NCBI RefSeq assembly: GCF_016808095.1
Contig: NC_068977.1
Span: 4,648,479 to 4,712,478, forward strand
DNA: 64,000 bases
DNA from: Vigna angularis
Taxonomy: Eukaryota > Streptophyta > Magnoliopsida > Fabales > Fabaceae
Direction of reading: 5' to 3'
This document shows positions 23,501-36,712 of this stretch, piece after piece. Every line of letters begins with the position of its first letter. Position 1 is the first letter of the stretch. The position numbers and the translations under genes were made by a program. Below the pieces are notes generated by a model. The model saw nothing but the letters and a program-made list of their open reading frames with translations, did not search any database and had not been told where the DNA came from.

Positions 23501-26500
23501 TGATATGTTTTATATAGATTCTAAAGAAAGTGGTCATTGTAATTGTTTATGATTTTGAGTAACTTTAACTATTTTTTAATGCATCTTCTTGTTTGATGAG
23601 CTTGATATTGAAGGATGTATTAAATGCATTCCATGTAGCAATAAATGCTATTTATGTAACATTTTAATAGTTGGATATACTTATCTCTTTTTTGGATAAG
23701 GTTATTTTCCTTGAATTTGACTAAAGTGCAGTGTATATGAGTAGACAGTTCTTTGAGAGTTGTTGAAGAAAAACAATAAATATTTATCTAAGAGGTCTTC
23801 TGATGTGAATATTGTCCTTTGCTGATGAATCCCTTTGACAAGTGGAAGTACTAGACATTTCCTACAATATAAAATAGGCATTTATGTTTTTTTTTTGGTA
23901 TGAGGTTAGCTTAGTTCTATGCGCTTATCAACACATATTATGCCATGTCAAACGTAAAATATGACTGCACAGTTTCATATCATCCATCAGACATGACACT
24001 TATATCTTACATGATTTGTTATTGGACTAAATTTTTTTTCTTTCAGATGAAGCATCACCATATTTTGTATACTTTGTTATTCTTAACACTTAATCAAAAT
24101 TGGATGTTGGACTTTTGCTCTAACATCAAGCTTATGTGAAAAGAAATAAATACCAAACTTTGACCAAGCAAGTACTGTATATTAAACTTAGGTTTTGAAT
24201 GTGAAACAATGCAAATACATCCCAAGGCATTTAATTTAGCGACTTTGATTGTTCATCAAATAGCATATATAGATCAATATTTGTGAAAGAGGAAATCCTC
24301 TTTCATGGTAAATGAGAAGTTATATATCAAGTGTGACGGTGAAACATGCTTTGATAAGTTCTTGCAACTAAACATTGACCTATACTAAACCTCAAGCATT
24401 TTAAATTGAGTAAATTATTTATTCAACTAAACATGTTTAAAGTTATAACCTACTAATCAACATGTCTAACACAAAACCATGCAGTTCTAAGATGGTATCA
24501 AAGCACTTCATTTGGAATGCTCTGTTACACATTTATGAAAATCTTTTCTCCTTTTTGCTTATCTTTTGTGTTTTATTTTTGTTTTTGCATCATGAGTAAA
24601 AAAATGTATGACAATATCTTTATTAATAGTTTCTTGTATCTTCATCCCAACGAAAGCCCAATTATGTCTTTGGTAGCACCGGTTTTGGACATAAAAAAAC
24701 ATTATTATTGGAGCAGGTCTATGACTACTGCTCTTATTGCCAAAAACAAACTTGAATTTGTTGATGGAACAACCCCTAACCAGGAAAGGACAAGGATACT
24801 TACTAGGCTTGAAGACAGTGTAACAACATGGTAGTGTCTTGGCTCGTGTATTTCGTTTCACCTTCTATTTGCCAGAGTAGTTTATGGATGAGAAAAGCTA
24901 AAGATATCTAGAAGGATCTCAAGGCTGGATATTTCCAAGGAAATCTTATATGAGTTTCAAATTTGCAAATGGAGGCCTCTTTCATCAAACAAGGTGATCT
25001 CATGGTAACAAATTACTTTACAAAACTTAGAATCATTTGGGATGAAATAGAAAATTTTAGACTCGATCTCAGTTGTTCTTCAACGTTATGTCTTTGATCA
25101 TGAAAAGAAAAATAGAATACCAGGTCATGTAGTTCCTTAGAGGATTGAACGAAGAATACAAAAGCATGAAGTCACATGTTCTTTAAATAGATCCTATGCC
25201 TTCGATCAACAAGGTTTTCTCTTATGTCACCCAACAAGAACGTCAATGGGAAACAATCTATTGAATGAAACTAAAGTCAAGATAAATGTTGTCAATAATA
25301 GACCAAGTTGCATCTTTTGTGGTAAGATTGGTCTTCTTGAAGCTAGTTGTTATAGGAAGAATGGATTTCCACAGAATTATGACAGTAAAGGTTTCAAGAA
25401 TACAAGTAGAAAGGTATGCATTCATTGGAAGAAATGGTCATAAAATAAACATTTGTTATAGAAAACTTGGTTTCCCACCAGGGCATAAGTTTTCAAATAG
25501 CAAAGTTAATTCCATCAAATTTTCAAATGCTAAACAAGAAGGAAATCAAGATAGTAGTAATCAAGAGCAAGATGTTCGTTTAACTCTGTTGCAATATCAA
25601 GCTCTCATGAGTTTAATGTAGAATAGTAAAAAAGAAAGGTATATCACAGAGTCACATGTTAACAAGATCCATACTATTTCCACTGATCTAACTCAACGAT
25701 GTAATACTTTTGTGGTGCGTATGATCTTGGTAAAAGTAGTATTTGGATTTTGGATTCAGAAGCTACAGACCATGTGTCTTGTTAGTTTTTGTAGTTTGAT
25801 TTTAGTCCCACATTGCTTAGTATTGTGAGATGATGTTCTCCACTTTTTTATATAAGTAACCTTATGTAAGGTTTACAAATGCACCAAAATAAACATACTT
25901 CCTAGTGTAGTGTGGACATAGGCATACACATTGTAGTCGAATCATGTTAAGCTCTTGTGTTGTTTATTTCTCTCTCCTTCTCTTTTATTGTCTTGTTCCT
26001 AACAGTTGGTATCAAGAGCCAATTTTCTTAGTATGCTCTAGGGTTGCAGCTTTGTCTGATCTTCCACATTAGAAAATATTTGATATCAAGATTTGGTTCT
26101 CTTGTTCTTGGAAATCTTGGTCTAGAGAAGTAGTGAGAGCTTTCTTCAAAAGCAGAAGGAGCTTTCTTCAAAAGTAGAAGGAGCAATGACATTGGAAGAA
26201 GGAAAGGTGAAGATTAAAAAATTCCATGGCAGTGAATTCGAGTTTTGGAAGATGAAAATAGAGGACTACCTATAGCAAAAAAATTTGTATCTACCCTAAA
26301 GCGAGAAGAATCCAGACGACATGGAGTAGTCAGATTACAAGTTGTTAGATCGGCAGACACTTGGTGTGATTCAGATGACATTAATGTTGTGTTCAACATC
26401 ATGAACGAGAAAACAACAGTAGATTTGATGCTCGCATTGTGAAATATGTATGAGAAATCATCCACAACTACGCTTCATTCACTACTCCAACCCAGTCGAC

Positions 26501-29500
26501 CGTGCTTACACCCGACCAACTTTGCTCCAACCTGGCTAACCGTGCTTCAAACTGACAAATTGTTCTTCATCCCGGCTACCTCACACCCCGGTAGTTCTTT
26601 TTAGCCCATTTCCGATACTTTTTTCCATGGCTTCTACTTTCATTCCTATTGTTTTTTCAACTCTAACAATCAGCTAGCTGACATATTAACCAAGTCCCTT
26701 AAAGGCCATCGGATTGAGGACATTTGTAATAAGTTTGGTAAATATGACATACATGCTCCAGCTTAAGGGGGACTATTAGAATGAAGTCGGTGTATTTATT
26801 ATAATTGAATATGTATTATGCTATAAATACATGTTGTGTAGTCTACATTAGACACACGATTTATTTAAAACATATACAATTCTATATTAGTGAATGGCGC
26901 AAAGCTATGAATGAAGAAATAATGGATTTAAAAAGAAACAAAACATGGACTATCATGGATTTGCCACCTAACAAGAGTGTCATAGGTTGCATATGCGTAT
27001 ATAAGGTAAAGTTTAAAGTTGATGGCACGATCGATAGGCACAAAGCACATCTAGTTGCCAAGGGTTACATGTAAATGGAAGGTCTTGGCTTCCTAGACAC
27101 TTTCTCACCCGTAGCCAAGCTCACCACCATCTGACTTCTTCTCTCTCTAGCTACTATAAACAAATGAAATTGGAAACAACTGGACGTGAATAACATTTTT
27201 CTTCAGGGGGAATTAAGCAAGGAAGTGTATTTGGATTTCCCACCTGGTATTAGCTCTCCCAATCAAATCAAGTTTGTATACTACGTAAATCTTTATATGG
27301 TCTTAAGACAAGCGAGTCGTTAGTGGTATGAAAAGCATACCACTCTCTTATTATCTAATGATTTATACAAACCAAAGGTAATCACACTCTTTTTATAAAG
27401 AAATCTGAAACAAGCATAACTGCTTTTTTGATATATGTCGATGATATTATACTAATTGAAAATGATATTTTTGAGATTAAGAACATCACTTTGATTCTCG
27501 ATAAGACTTTTAAAATTTAAAACTTGAGGGTTTAACCTTTTTTCTTGGTCTTGAGGTGGCTCAGAGTAACAAAGGCATTCATATCTCATAAAGCAAATAC
27601 ACATTATATCTTCTTTGCAAGATTGGTATGCTTGCTTGCTTCTGCACCCATTTTCACTCTTATGAATTTCTCCAAATGTGCTGCTATAGACTAGGGAATT
27701 CCCCTTCCAGATCCTACACCTCTCAAAATACTTATTGGTAAGCTCATATATTTAACAAATATGCAACCAAACATTGCATATGTTGTTCACAACCTAAGTC
27801 AACATGTCTTTGCACTCAAAGTGATTCAGATTGGACCGAGTGTCCCAAAACTTGAAAATCTTTAACTGGATAGATAATTTATCTTGGTCATTCACCCATT
27901 TGTTGGAGATCGAAGAAACAAAATATTGTTTCAAGAAGCTCTTCAAAAGCCAAATATAGAGCTCTTGCTTCTACAACGTGTGAGCTGCAATGGCTCTTAT
28001 TTTCTAGAAGATCTTCATGTTCAACACACTCAACTAACGCTCTTATTCTTTGACAATCAGTCTATTGCACAAATTGCATCAAATCATGTATTTCATGAAC
28101 GAATGAAACACATGGAAATAGATTGTCAAGTTGTAAGAGAGAAGATTTAATGTGGAACCATAAAGCTTCTCCTTATCAGCATAAAGAAACAACATGCGGA
28201 CATTCTCACGAAAGCTTTAGCTCCTTCAATCTTTCATTTCATCCATTGTAAGTTAGGTATGCTCAACATTCACTCGGAGCTTGAGGAGGGCTCTCAAAAT
28301 AATAAGAATGGAAGCTGCGAAATCAGATTCTAACATAACTTGTGTAGCACCAAGTGTTATGCTTTTCTTTGTTTTTATTTTTTCTGTTAACAAATGCATG
28401 ACCCTACATGTGTTCTATTTATTCTCCTTTCTGCCTTCTCTTTGTAATATACTCTCTCAAGTTTTGTGTTAATACACTTCTCTTTTCTCTCTATTTTCTT
28501 CTTTTTTCATGACAAGTCATTATTTGCATGTGTTATATCGCTTATCACAAACACATAGTACTCACTTCAACATGTCTAACACCAAAACCATGCGATTTTA
28601 AGATTGACGAGTTTGTAAAACTAACTCAAGATGTTGTAAATGAGAACCCTAGGATATAAACTAAAATTTCGTTAAAGAAAACCTAGACCAAAATGTTTTC
28701 ATTTTCACTAAAATACTTCATAAAGTACTAGAATGTGATTAGAATAACCTAGAGGACGTTGTGTTTAAAATGTTGTCTTAAACCTATCTTATGACAACAC
28801 GAGAATTTGATGAGATCTGAATCATGTAGAAACTAGTTGGCTTCAAAATGTTCATCAACTAATTGTCTATTATTGTTATAGAAAAATTATCCTTGATAAA
28901 AATAGTTTTTAAGACTATCTAATAAGTGAAAAATTACCATTACTCTTTAATTGATTGACACAATCAAAGAAGAAAGTAAACCATGACTTGGTTGGATAAT
29001 GTCTTATTCCAACATGATGTTTTGAATTGGATCCTTACCACTAGATCAAATACTATAAATACTATAGCTGATAACATAATTGATAATACCTAACCATGTT
29101 TTCACTTTTTTTCTTATAACTATTTAGGTCTAATCGCTGTCCCACTTTAACTAGCTTATGTCCTTCTAGTAATGAAATAACATGATTTCACGTCCATGGC
29201 GGAGAAATCACTATGCTCAGGCAACGCTAAGGGTGCAAAGCATGAGAAATAAATGCAAAAATATCTACAAAACTAATACGATGCAAAGAGATGCTTATAC
29301 TAATCAGATATAAAATTCGATCACTTGATTATAGGGTCTATGTAAAAGGGATTGGTAACATGCACCATGTATATAATATAATATATAGGCTATTGTAGAA
29401 AAAAATAAACTTGGATTTCACTCAATTGGTAATTAAATAATGAACCAATTCCTTAACCTTGGCTTTCTTCCACACCACTAAATAAGTTTCGTTACACCAT

Positions 29501-31262
29501 GACATTGTAACTTTTGTGACATTAAAACAATCACACCAAATAAGGTTAGTTTATTTTAGGAGGATAATTTTTTGTTTTTTTTTTATAGTTTTTTATTCGT
29601 AAAATTATGATTGAATAATGAAAAGAAAAAACAAATTAATTATTTTAAAAAGCATACAAATACAATTAAAAAACTAACATGAATAATGGATAAATAAATA
29701 CATTAAAACATACTCTTGAAAAGATGCTTCTCTAAACTTCCTTCACATATATGCTCGTATACAAGCAGCCTTTTGTCATCCTCAAGACAAAATCCGACTA
29801 GTCTAACCAGATTTAAATGTTGGAGTTTACTAAGATAAATAATTTCATCCTGCATATACATGAAATAGAGAGAGAGAAAATCATTTTTTTAATTAACAAC
29901 ATAAATAGTAATTAATGTGCATTATAGCATTTTATATCGTAAAAAAAACAAATTACACACTAACAGATTTTCTAATTATCTTAAGATTATGCACCCTATT
30001 TCTGAGTATCTAACATTACATTAACTCTTTAAGAGGATACACATTATGATGTACCTTTTTGGAGTTGTGGGTGTAAAACGTTTAAAACAACTATAAAAAA
30101 CTTAGAAGGTGTTAAAATGACAAATATAGAGAAATATTGAAGCCATGTAATTACTTTTCTAAATAAAAAAATGGTTAAAATAAAATAAATAGCAAACAAG
30201 ATAAAGAAATTTAGTTAGGGTTAGCATCACATACTAGCCATTCGTTTTTATCTTGACATTCGTTTAAGTTGAGTGCCTTTACTGCAATGGGAATCCCTTT
30301 TCCAGGCCTTGCTGCATAGTTTCCATATGGATTAATCCAACCCTTCAACAAAACTCCAAACCCTTTCTCATCATGAAAATTCTCAACCTTAAAAGTTCTT
30401 GTTGCCAACATAAGATCTTGAAAAGCGAACCTTCGAAGAAGCAAAGAAGCTTCAAACAGTTCTTGATCCGGAACCGACAATCTTGCATGGCTACTTATTC
30501 TTCTGTTGGACGAAGATCTTGGGACAATTGGCTGCTGTCTGTCAACATCATTTGTAACATGTCTTCCTGTTGATTTAGGATGAAGTGAAAGCATAGTTAA
30601 TAAGCAACATAACATGTACATGAATTAGACACAATACATGTAATCCCCGAGAGAATAAAAGAAGATCTTGATTTCCCATTTGCATGTATACTACACATAT
30701 AAAAGATGCACATTCAATTTTATTTCACAAGTAATTATGTTAACATATATATACACAAAATCTATGTAGATTTGGTTTAACGTATTTTAAGAAAGAAATT
30801 GAATTTTTGAAGTTGGTTTTTCAAAATTACTTTTTGTATTTATATTGTGAGAGAAAAGAGTGGTGGACACCTAGTATACAAATTAAAAACCAAAGATAAT
30901 ATACATATAAATGTGATAGGTAAACATGATTTGAGAATGTGTAGTCTTTTAATAGTGAATTCCAATGTATAAATCAAACAAGTCAACACAAGAATTTTGG
31001 TTAAGAAAAAGGTGTGTAAATTGTAAGAAATATTGGTGAAAAAGGTAGAATTAATATTACCATGATCAACTTGGTTGATTTTGTTTATGGAGGAATCTTC
31101 CCCTTTGGAACTCCAAAACATGCAACCTAGGAAAGTTCTCAATTTCTTCCAAAATCTTGAACCTTCTCCACTACTACTTTGAACAACATCTTTGTTCTTT
31201 CTCCCTCCTTTGGATTTGCCCCCAATTGAAGAACCAACCCTAACACCAGAAATTCTCCCCAT
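20561..31262 (-). CDS. RLCK-1: receptor-like cytoplasmic kinase (RLCK-VII/PBL type), degenerate catalytic motifs, 7.6-kb TE-filled intron
   Basis: Exons on the minus strand: 31061-31262, 30235-30566, 29714-29849, 21987-22126, 21777-21897, 20561-21087. They total 1458 nt with all phases compatible, 485 aa. The N-terminus holds [18 protein letters not shown], a basic Cys segment typical of membrane-anchored PBLs. The kinase departs from consensus. The Gly loop reads HDEKGFG (residues 132-138) where RLCK-2 has LGRGGFG. The VAVK Lys164 is present. The catalytic loop is [11 protein letters not shown]: Asp260 and Lys262 remain, Arg is Gly259, and the Mg-binding Asn is Ser265. DFG and APE are intact. 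Weak or absent kinase activity is inferred. Intron 3 (22127-29713) contains LINE and copia remnants, all antisense to the gene. It is the inverted duplicate of RLCK-3. Confidence 0.85.
22405..22612 (+). pseudogene. LINE (non-LTR) reverse transcriptase fragment
   Basis: Plus-strand reading gives [18 protein letters not shown] and [15 protein letters not shown], matching the palm region of plant L1-type reverse transcriptases, where the active site is normally YADD. Here it reads YMED, so one catalytic Asp is lost. No other domain is present. It lies in intron 3 of RLCK-1, antisense to it. Confidence 0.7.
22613..24435. other. Non-coding intron sequence of RLCK-1 with dispersed repeat scraps
   Basis: Contains short legume repeat text (ACTCACTTTACAAG near 22925) and an imperfect doublet AAGTAAGATAAGTAGGTTGC / AGCTAAGATAAGTAGATTGC near 23260-23320. 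No reading frame was recognised. Confidence 0.4.
25780..26455 (+). mobile_element. Copia B fragment: 225-bp LTR, primer binding site and gag start
   Basis: The LTR at 25780-26004 starts TGTTAG and ends CCTAACA. It is followed at once by GTTGGTATCAAGAGCC, a tRNA-Met-type primer site. A gag start follows ([20 protein letters not shown]), then a shifted frame ([20 protein letters not shown]) and NEKTTVDLM. It belongs to the same family as the element at 59484-62513, whose left LTR is similar in inverse orientation. It interrupts copia A within the protease region. Confidence 0.75.
26456..26882 (+). mobile_element. Copia C fragment: RNase H end, polypurine tract and LTR
   Basis: [20 protein letters not shown] and [12 protein letters not shown] (26667-26766) are the C-terminal end of a copia polyprotein. 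AAGGGGGAC is the polypurine tract and an LTR-like segment follows (ATTAGAATGAAGTCGG to CTATATTA). The preceding 26480-26600 contains a decayed ~32-bp repeat around CTCCAACCC..CCGTGCTT. The copia A reverse transcriptase resumes at about 26884. Confidence 0.6.
28607..29713. other. 5' part of RLCK-1 intron 3
   Basis: No coding content recognised. The splice donor of exon 3 lies at 29713-29712 on the minus strand. Confidence 0.45.
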
Positions 31263-33900
31263 TTTCCCTAAAACATTCAACAAATACAAATTTAAGAACA
31301 AAATTCTTAATGATGAATACTAAGAGACATGCCAGGTAATTAACAACACACTTTGTACTAATATTGTGTAAACTGATCTTGGTATTCTTCAGTGCTTAAT
31401 AAGGTATGTGCATTAGAGCTAGAATGGTTAATAGGTGCTTAATAAATAATAATAAATGTTATAGGGTGGTGAAATATATTTTTGAGAGATTATTTGTGGG
31501 TCCATCAACAAATATTTCCATCATGGAAGTCAACAAACACTAATGATAAAATTCAATTTAATCACAAATATTTTAAATATGATAGATATATTAATCTCAT
31601 TCGTGATAGTATAAGTATGGAAAACTTGATTTTTTTTTCTATTACGAAAGATATGAAAGGGTGTTTAGTGTTTAGCTACTAGACCTGATAAACAAGTTAG
31701 AAACTAACCTCATTGAATATGAGAAATGATTATGTGAAAAGAAAAATAGTCAATGTAATCAATGAATATTTGAGAAAGAGAACACGTTAACATGCATAAA
31801 CATTAAGATGAGTAAGTTTTGATTTTGAACCCGTAATGTATTAATTAAGCATTCATTTATAAAAGTAATTTAAGCAATTACATAATAAATTGTCAATATA
31901 CTAATTTAAATATTAAATATTTTTTCGGATGAATTAATTAAAAAAAAATATGAGACAAAATGACAAGTAGACAAAGATTTTTTAAAAGTATTATATGTTT
32001 CAATTTTAAGGTGATTATTCCATCATAATTTTATTTTTAGAAACTCTCTTGTAGATTAAGAAAAGAAAGTAAATATATAATATTTTTTGTAATTTTTAAA
32101 TTATGTGAGATTTTTAGACATATCATAATAATATTTTTTAAATAATATAATCACATATATTAATCATTTCTTACAATTTCTTTCATAAATTTAGGAAAGA
32201 ATATGACGCTTAAGAAGAAAAAGATTTTGAATTTAAAAAAGTTTGAGTGAGGTCTACACGTAACATGTCAAAAATGACACCATTTTTATTAAAACAATTA
32301 ATTTTCATAAATTTGACAGCAGAATTTATTAAGATAAAAAAAAAAGATTATGAAAGTTACAAACCATTATCAAAAGCATCTCAATTAACATAATTGATAA
32401 AACAACGAAAGAAAAATATAAGAAATATTGGATGCATTAAAAACAGTGTTCTAAAACTATTTAAAAAATCAGATGACAGAATACATTACTTGGCTAAGGA
32501 ATGGAATGAAACAACACTGATGAACTGCATTATTTCAGAAGAAGGATAGAACCATTTCTGATAAAAACACTCATGCATTTCTCTGTCATAATAACTCGTT
32601 GGATGCAATTTTGCAGAGAACTTTGAAAACAACTGCAAAAACCATTCCACGTTTTCGTGTTCATTATTTTTGTATTATGCAAAGGATTCAGAATTCACAG
32701 GGTTTGGAGATATATCTCTAAATATTTTAAGAAAAACTAAGAAACTAATAACTTAATTACTATAATTATTGGTTATAATTATCATTGACCAGGTGTTTAG
32801 TTATGTATGTAATTTTTCAATGATCTTAAATATACTTAAATATTAATTCAAAATAAATGTGGTCAAGGTTATAACAGTAACACATGTAATTTTTTAATAA
32901 AATTTAAATTAATTTCTTCACATATTATTGTTTGGTCAATGGTCAACATCCTCCTCATCATATCACAATTAACTGTTCACTAAGTTTTCCTATTTTATTA
33001 CGTGTATATGTTTTTATTTTTAATTTTTTAGAATTTTTGTGGGGGAGCTTAAAAATTTCCAAAATGTTGTCATTCTGATTTAGGTTGTTTGAATATGTAT
33101 CTTTCACGTAGAAAAATGATCAAATGGTTTTTGGAAATTTTTTACTATATGTTCCTAAACTAAGAAAACAATCAAGTACTTACATATTACATATTTGTTT
33201 TTGTTTAATGTGCTAATTAAAAATTTTCAAAATAATTTAGGAAGTTGTCCTTGAATTTAACCAAAAGTCGTGTATTAATTTGATATGCCTTTTATTAGAA
33301 AAACAACAATAAGTATATTACTGTATATTATGAAAAAAAAAATTAAATATGCTTTTTAGTGTGAACTTTTACGTAAAATTAAAATTTATTCATGATTCAA
33401 ATTTTGATATATTTTAATTTTTAAACTTAAAAATAAATAGATATAATTTTTTTTATCCAATTACATTTAAATTTTTTGATGTATTAAATGTCTTTCAAGT
33501 TAAGTTATTGACACCATCTCACACTTTTCCACTTTAATATTAATCTAAAATATCATTTCACAAACTAAAAAAAATTAATATCATAGTTTAAAAACAATTA
33601 AATTTAAGAACCAAAATTATCAAAGTTTGAAATAAAGAAAAATTTCAATTTTACCTCTAAAGCTACAAAGATATTTAAAAGAAAATAACCCCTTCCCACA
33701 AAAAGAAAACATATATAACTTAATCTTGAATTTATTTCCTCTGTACTTTCTACACCTGGATCTGATGTAGGAAATGATTTTTCTTTTTTTATCTCTTACC
33801 TGTCTTATTTATTTTTTCATCTCTTACCTGTCTTATTTATTTTTTCATCTCCTTCCTTTTCATATCTTCTTAATACATCTAAAGATATAAATAAATAGCC
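31263..33900 (-). promoter_or_regulatory. RLCK-1 upstream region, one arm of an inverted duplication
   Basis: Several blocks match the region upstream of RLCK-3 in inverse orientation. Examples: 32460-32560 against 54809-54895, 32780-32890 against 54510-54630, 33070-33105 against 54265-54295, and weakly about 33840-33900 against 53905-53980. Promoter function is inferred from position. A 28-bp tandem duplication lies at 33791-33846. Confidence 0.55.
33791..33846. repeat. Perfect 28-bp tandem duplication
   Basis: Two adjacent copies of a unit that starts ATCTCTTACCTGTC. Confidence 0.85.
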
Positions 33901-34696
33901 CTGGTTTTTCGGTTTGATTGTTTAAACGATGAATAAGGCTAACTTTTGTTATTAAACATGTTTAAATTTGATAATAAATTAATTAATAACTATCTTATGT
34001 GTCTAGTTTCCACATTTCCTAATAAAATTTTATCAGATTTTATTTTTGCTAAAAAATTTATTATTGAGAAAAGGCACATTAATTGTAATAAATATTTCTA
34101 CATAATAAATGAATAATTCTTTTAATTGATATAGAGTTTATAAGAGAAGAGAAAAATGACACTTTCGCTAAGACTTTTTCTTGAGTTAATATACTTATGT
34201 GAAATAAATTGAAAAGTAAAGTATTTAAGCTCTTATTTATTTAATTATATTTATAAAATGTATGTGTGCTAGTTTTACATTTTGTTAGAAAAGGATATTT
34301 GTATTTAATCTTCAGATTGCGAATCGTATATTAAGTGGTGAGTATAGTAAGAGATACTAGGCCTTGAGGTTTGGGTTGAAATAAACTTATAACTAAAAAT
34401 AAAAGAAAGTGATGTAATTAATCTAAAAAATTCCTTTCCTTTCTTTTTCCAAAAAGCAAAAGACTTTTGATTTTTTTATTCCATCTTTCTTCCCCTCTTT
34501 CAAGCTCTAGAACCTATTATTATTGTTCTCTTCCTTTATGGAACTCAACCTTAGTTAAAGTGCAGAATATCCGTACAGACTTTTTTTTTCTTTTATTTGG
34601 TAATAATTTTGAAATTGTGGGATGTTTGGATTTGATTATGGAATGTTATGAATATTTCACATGATTAAAGGATTCTGTGAGTTCTATAAAAAAATA

Positions 34697-35090
34697 ATTA
34701 ATCAATTTTATAGAAACCAAAAATAATTAATCACTTATTAACAAATTTAGATATCATTTTATAAACTAAATGCTATTGATATTTAAAATTGTCTTTATTA
34801 TGAATAAAAATTATAATTTATTTGTGAATTAAAATCTAAATTGATCTCTAACATTAACTATCAAAGTTTTATCTATCAAAATATTAGTTTTTAATTTAAA
34901 ATTAGAGACTAATTTAGAATCAATAATAATAAGTAACAAAAATCTTAATAACTAATGTTACAAATAATTTTAGACTCAAATTTACAAATTAATCATAGAG
35001 ACTAGGTGCTAATAATTTTTACTTTATAAAATGATATTTAACTTAATAATACAGTGATTAATTATTTTTATCTCTAAAATTAATTGTTTT
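34697..35090. mobile_element. MITE-like element with long inverted repeats
   Basis: The left arm (AAAATAATTAATCACT..AGATATCATTTTATAAA) is mirrored on the right (TTTATAAAATGATATTTA..AGTGATTAATTATTTT). The arms are about 75-100 bp and imperfect. A target duplication could not be fixed, so the superfamily is open. Confidence 0.5.
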
Positions 35091-35536
35091 TTAATATTCT
35101 TTTAGTATTCTTTTGCTGCATCATCTAAAATATCTAGTTTCCTTGCAAAGTTACCATTATCATACATGCCAACTTAGGTTATTATTGATTATTCAAAGCT
35201 GTTGTTGTAACACTTTTTTGGATAGATCATGATTATTCATTTAATTATAATTTAGTAAATTAAGAAATATAATTAATTTTAAATTGCTTGTTGTCATGCA
35301 TAACTATTTTCTACAATATACTAATAAGATAAAAAAAAATAAAAGATAAAAGTACACAAATATCGAAATGTTATAATCATTCATAACAGAGGAAACAAAG
35401 AGGTGAGACAATGACATTATACTTTAAATTAACTACAAAATGAAATTGGACAACATGATAAAAAAAAAGTTATATGTACAAGAAAGTGAAGATTAGGGTT
35501 TGAAGAAAGTTGAACCCTAGGAGGAGATGGATAGGA

Positions 35537-36662
35537 CTACGATGGAGGTGGAAAGAGAGGGCTGTCTTGGCCGAGTGGTGAGGCCTGAAAACGCCGTGGG
35601 ACGTTCGGTTCTGAAGCAGTTCTAAGGCCATACTTGTTAGCACCGGCGGCATGGTTGGAGGGACCGACATGGATTCTGCCAAGTGAGGATGAGGGGATTG
35701 AAGGTGAAGGAGAAGGTGAAGGTGAAATTGAGGGAGCAGAATGCATGCCATCATCATCACGAGCCAGCAAATGCTTCAACTCACCAACCACTTCACTCAT
35801 CAGTGGTCTTCCACTTGGATCATGCCGAAGACACTGAACGGCCAACCTCATTGCCCTATATGCATCTTTGATTGGATACTGCCCTTCAAATCTAGGATCC
35901 ATCACGTAATGAAAATTCTCTTTTCTCCTTATGCGAGGACGCAACCAATCCACCAAGTGTTTCTCTTTTGCAGGCCTCATTTGATCCACAGCTCTTCTTC
36001 CTGTCAGCATTTCGAGGAGAACCATCCCAAAGCTATAAACGTCACTCTTCGATGTAAGATGCCCTGTGTCAAAAACATTCTTAATCTCAACCATCAAAAG
36101 ATACTACAAACTTCATATTAATATACTTTGTACCTTAACATTTTGATAACAAATTGCTGAGATGTTTGAAAATATACTAACCTGTCAACACATACTCAGG
36201 GGCTATGTAACCTTCTGTTCCCATAATCTCCGTAGACACGTGATTTTTATCTCCCACTGGAGCATCTTTTGCAAACCCAAAGTCTGAAAGTTTTGCATTC
36301 AAGTCCTGAAATGGTGAATGAAATCCGATCAGATGTTGATATTAAGATAGTGGAATCTAAACTATATATAGAATATGAATAACTCTGCTATATTAGGTTA
36401 TAATTATATAATGGATGTTGTTATTATCTCATATATTTATACATATATTTATGGTTTCTATTATATCCTATAAGACGGTTGAAATATTTTTTTCTTTTTC
36501 TACTTCCTAAATTCCTTTTAAAGATAAAATTGTGATAAATAAAATTCAAAATGAACAATATTTCGGATATAGGTTAATTCATCTTAATGATATTACGAGA
36601 GAGATTTAGAATCGTAACCCAATGTAGAGTCGATAATTAAACATTAGTCCCTTAAATTCTCT

Positions 36663-36712
<50 letters not shown>

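Larger units (their letters stand above)
24440..28606 (+). mobile_element. Decayed Ty1/copia element A inside RLCK-1 intron 3
   Basis: A primer-binding-site-like TGGTATCA (24493-24500) is followed by gag ([19 protein letters not shown], a zinc knuckle [12 protein letters not shown] whose His is replaced by Leu), protease ([14 protein letters not shown] near 25740, DSG altered to DSE), then after an interruption reverse transcriptase ([37 protein letters not shown]) and RNase H end ([33 protein letters not shown]). A 36-bp similar sequence (around CAACATGTCTAACAC) occurs at 24442-24490 and 28568-28605 and may be the shared LTR 3' end. There are many stops and frameshifts. Confidence 0.7.

Noticed and set aside
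35634..36121. Plus-strand ORFs opposite the last exon of RLCK-2
   Set aside because: Shadows of the kinase coding frame.
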